DNA from: CAWJKP01 sp963843465
GTDB taxonomy: Bacteria > Planctomycetota > Planctomycetia > Pirellulales > Thermoguttaceae
Direction: 5' to 3'
DNA: 64,000 bases
Assembly (NCBI GenBank): GCA_963843465.1
Contig: CAWJKP010000003.1
Coordinates: forward strand, 1 to 64,000
Shown here: positions 61,851 to 64,000 of the stretch, piece by piece
Position numbering within the stretch: the first letter of the stretch is position 1
Layout: each line of letters begins with the position of its first letter
The notes under the pieces: generated by a model
What the model saw: only the letters and a program-made list of their open reading frames with translations
The model's database searches: none
Told to the model about the DNA's origin: nothing
Made by a program: the position numbers and the translations under genes

Positions 61851-63029
61851 ATGGTGGTCACGACGCCCCGAGAAACGATGACTTCCCGCCAACGGTTGCT
61901 GGCGGCGCTGGAGCACCGCGTGCCCGACCGCGTCCCGATCGACCTGGGCGGGAACCAGACGGGCATCCACAAGCTGGCCTACCAGGCCCTACTGGAGCAT
62001 TGGGGCCTTTCCGAGCCGATCGAGATCATGGATGCCGTGCAGCAACTCGCCCGGCCTTCGGAGGCGGTCTTGGAACGGTTTCACGTGGACACGCGCTACA
62101 TCGCGGCCGGCGCGGCCGGCGACTTTGCCGGGGGCATCGTCGCCCGCACGCGCGACGGCCGCCTTTGGCACGACCTGACCGACGAGTTCGGCGTCACCTG
62201 GTCGATGCCCGACGATCATCCTTATTACATGGACATCTCGCACCATCCGCTGGCCGGCGCCACGGTCGCCGACCTCGACGCCTACCCCTTCCCCAAGGGC
62301 GACGACCCGGGACGGTTCGCCGGGCTTCGCCGGCGGGCCGAAGAGCTCCGCCGCCAGACGCCCTACGCCGTGGTGAGCGGGATCTCCGGCGTGGTCTACG
62401 AGATCTGCTGGTATCTCCGCGGGCTGGAGCAGTGGTTCATGGACATGCTCACGCAGCCGGAGTTCTGCGAGGCGCTTCTGGATCGCACGCTGCGGTTCTG
62501 GATGGACTGGTTCCGCGCGTTCTTGGACGAGGTGGGCGACCTGGTCGACGTGATCATGATCGGCGACGACCTGGCCGGGCAAAAGGGCCCCTTGTTCCAG
62601 CCCGACTTCTACCGCCGCGTCGTCCGGCCGCGCCAGCGGAAACTGGTCCAGTACATCCGCTCGCGGACCCGGGCGAAGATCTGGTACCACACCTGCGGCG
62701 CTTGTGCCGGCTACATCCCCAACCTCTTGGATGGCGGCATCGACATTCTCAACCCCGTGCAGATCAGCGCGGCGGGCATGGAGCCGGCCGTGCTGAAGGC
62801 CCGCTTCGGCGACCGGCTGGTCTTCTGGGGCGGCGCGATCGACACCCAGCACATCCTTCCCACCGCCTCGCCGGAAACCGTGCGGGAGGAGGTGCGGAAA
62901 AACCTTGAGGTCTGGAAGCCGGGCGGGGGCTACGTCTTCAACAACGTCCACAACATCCAGGCCGGCGTGCCCCCGCAAAACATCGTCGCGCTGTTCGAGG
63001 CCGCCTACGAGTTCGGCTTCTACGAGTAG
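61851..63029 (+). CDS. UROD-family methyltransferase (MtaA/MtbA-like)
   Basis: 392 aa from ATG 61851 with GGAGG. TIM-barrel of the uroporphyrinogen decarboxylase superfamily: RVPDRVPIDLGGNQTGIHKL, IMIGDDLAGQKGPLFQPDFY, GIDILNPVQISAAGMEP. The HxC of WYHTCGACAGYI matches the zinc ligands of methylcobamide methyltransferases, and the decarboxylase N-terminal RPPVWMMRQAGR signature of HemE is absent. So it probably moves methyl groups between a corrinoid protein and an acceptor. The stop codon lies in a palindromic repeat. Confidence 0.87.
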   Translation: MVVTTPRETMTSRQRLLAALEHRVPDRVPIDLGGNQTGIHKLAYQALLEHWGLSEPIEIMDAVQQLARPSEAVLERFHVDTRYIAAGAAGDFAGGIVARTRDGRLWHDLTDEFGVTWSMPDDHPYYMDISHHPLAGATVADLDAYPFPKGDDPGRFAGLRRRAEELRRQTPYAVVSGISGVVYEICWYLRGLEQWFMDMLTQPEFCEALLDRTLRFWMDWFRAFLDEVGDLVDVIMIGDDLAGQKGPLFQPDFYRRVVRPRQRKLVQYIRSRTRAKIWYHTCGACAGYIPNLLDGGIDILNPVQISAAGMEPAVLKARFGDRLVFWGGAIDTQHILPTASPETVREEVRKNLEVWKPGGGYVFNNVHNIQAGVPPQNIVALFEAAYEFGFYE

Positions 63030-63163
63030 GTTATGCTTTAGAAGCTGTTTCAGAACCAGAGCGTGGCGACGGGCAGGAATGCCCATCCTACGCCCGCGGT
63101 AGGTTGGGCATTCCTGCCCGACCGTGGCTTCCGGGATTTGAAACAGCTTGTTAGCATAACCTA
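63027..63163. repeat. Nested palindrome after the UROD-type gene (inner part family N)
   Basis: Outer arms TAGGTTATGC...GAAGCTGTTTCA and TGAAACAGCTTGTTAGCATA. Inner arms CGGGCAGGAATGCCCATCCT and AGGTTGGGCATTCCTGCCCG. The first outer base triplet is the stop codon of the preceding gene. The inner hairpin resembles 24494-24553. Confidence 0.85.
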
Positions 63164-63193
63164 CGCGTCCGTCATCGCATCTCAACGGATCGG

Positions 63194-64000
63194 TTACGGA
63201 GTCGGCGCCGTCGGCAGTGAGGCAGGCGCCGGTTGGCGAAGCGTCGGTGGAACCGGCGCGGTGGTCGACGGGGGAGCCGGCGCCGGCGGCGGGACGGGAG
63301 GATTCTCCGCATCCAATACCCCACTGGCCAGGACCAGTCCGGCTACCACGGCTGCGCCGATGCCGGCCTCGGGCAGGCACTCGTAGGTCGTCTGCTCGAT
63401 GCCGGCCGGCGATCTGCGCAACACGGCCATTTCCGGCCGCAAGTGGCGGCGAATGGCGGGGGCCGAGGGGAGCAGCGAAACGTCGAAATCCAGACCGCTC
63501 TCCTTCAACGCTCCGGCGACCATGGGCGCGAACGGATAGAGCAACTCGAAAACCCTGGGCGTGTCGAGATAGCCGAGCATCGCGGGGCTGGAGGCCGCGG
63601 AAAACTGCCGGGCCGCCTGCGGCGCCGCGGCCAGCGACTGGTAGTCGTCGCCGCGGGCCAGGTAGGCCTTGATGTTCTGCGGCGTCAGCGACAGCACCAG
63701 CTCGTGCCCGTTGACGCACCAGGCCGGGAAGACATATCCCGCCCAGGGGAACCAGAACACGGTCCGGCCGGCGAAAGAAAAGCTGTGGATCTGCGGCGAC
63801 GACTGGCCCGGCGGCCCGGTGCCGTCGGACGATTCCCGGATCGCATCGAGCGCCTTGCCGTAACCCAACAGAAACGTGGCGGGGTTGCGGATCGGCACGA
63901 CGAGCGTCAGCCAGCCGCCCTCGCCGGGCGAGTTGTAGATGCACCAGGTGTCGCCCAGCGATCGTAGCGCGGCGATGCCCAAGCGGAGCCGGATCCAGTC
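63194..64000 (-). CDS. C-terminal part of a planctomycete secreted/membrane protein (runs off the right edge)
   Basis: Open to the right edge; 268 codons are visible (DWIRLRLGIAALRSLGDTWC). GGWLTLVVPIRNPATFLLGY and FFSFAGRTVFWFPW-like blocks belong to a family of large planctomycete proteins of unknown function. A helix (GIGAAVVAGLVLASGVL) and a Pro/Ala/Thr-rich tail end the protein. The N-terminal part lies outside the window. Confidence 0.72.
   Translation of the reverse strand, partial: DWIRLRLGIAALRSLGDTWCIYNSPGEGGWLTLVVPIRNPATFLLGYGKALDAIRESSDGTGPPGQSSPQIHSFSFAGRTVFWFPWAGYVFPAWCVNGHELVLSLTPQNIKAYLARGDDYQSLAAAPQAARQFSAASSPAMLGYLDTPRVFELLYPFAPMVAGALKESGLDFDVSLLPSAPAIRRHLRPEMAVLRRSPAGIEQTTYECLPEAGIGAAVVAGLVLASGVLDAENPPVPPPAPAPPSTTAPVPPTLRQPAPASLPTAPTP

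Noticed and set aside
61851..63029. HemE, uroporphyrinogen decarboxylase
   Set aside because: N-terminal decarboxylase signature is missing and the HxC zinc motif of methyltransferases is present.
61989..63944. 651-codon open frame on the minus strand
   Set aside because: Antisense to the UROD-type gene and out of frame with the edge gene; repeats and shadow sequence only.

Overview
The window is GC-rich chromosomal DNA that reads as a member of the Planctomycetota, most likely a Pirellulales relative. This rests on gene content rather than any single marker. It includes a TPR protein ending in two RNA-polymerase alpha-CTD repeats, DUF2961/GH172, ThuA and PQQ-propeller secreted proteins, and a small protein containing SYEDLSPSARELA. 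It also has membrane proteins with NPYESP or FSIRSLLL N-termini, a DUF1638 protein, and an MtrA-like protein of the tetrahydromethanopterin/corrinoid world.

Layout. 1-4174: end of a regulator gene, then a MacA/MacB-type efflux pair. 4391-6131: a DUF104/VapC toxin-antitoxin pair between two 267-bp direct repeats, then a 32-bp-period triple repeat. 6357-16661: GH172-type protein, leuS, a DUF1611 protein, an ExeA-like ATPase, rsmE and a lipoate ligase. 16665-30623: small membrane proteins, ThuA, a frameshifted ABC-2 permease, tandem CNNM proteins, a TPR lipoprotein, a nucleoside phosphorylase-like protein, DUF1638 and a hybrid histidine kinase. 31094-32482: MFS transporter and tRNA-Thr. 32509-41609, all on the minus strand: an arsenic island. 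It runs arsR, arsM, arsC, acr3, a PstS-like lipoprotein, a second arsC, a C_GCAxxG_C_C protein, a Cys-rich small protein and an MtrA-like corrinoid protein. A thioredoxin-like protein with a Cys tail and an ABC transporter follow. 41993-64000: the TPR/alpha-CTD protein, tgt, PQQ and BNR propeller proteins, two phosphohexomutases, DoxX, a nucleotidyltransferase, hemX-hemA, an acidic protein, scpB, a UROD-type methyltransferase and a protein running off the right edge.

The most striking feature is a dense set of short palindromic repeats of about 14 unrelated families. Most families occur two or more times in this window. Several sit inside coding sequences: in frame in leuS (two families) and rsmE, and within the PQQ and BNR genes. 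Some are nested inside one another. One nested insertion coincides with a frameshift that splits the ABC-2 permease, and another with the frameshift in the BNR-propeller gene. A 210-bp compound palindrome upstream of hemX has its own hairpin in each arm.

The arsenic island is the main functional story. arsR has a near-consensus promoter whose -10 region overlaps a 17-bp box, and a close copy of that box lies in front of arsM. Uptake and binding of oxyanion (PstS-like), reduction (two ArsC), export (Acr3) and methylation (ArsM) are all encoded. The unexplained additions are MtrA-like, C_GCAxxG_C_C and the Cys-rich protein. Several genes, including hemA and a phosphoglucomutase, carry single-base frameshifts away from repeats. 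These may be assembly errors, so frameshift claims should be read with that in mind.
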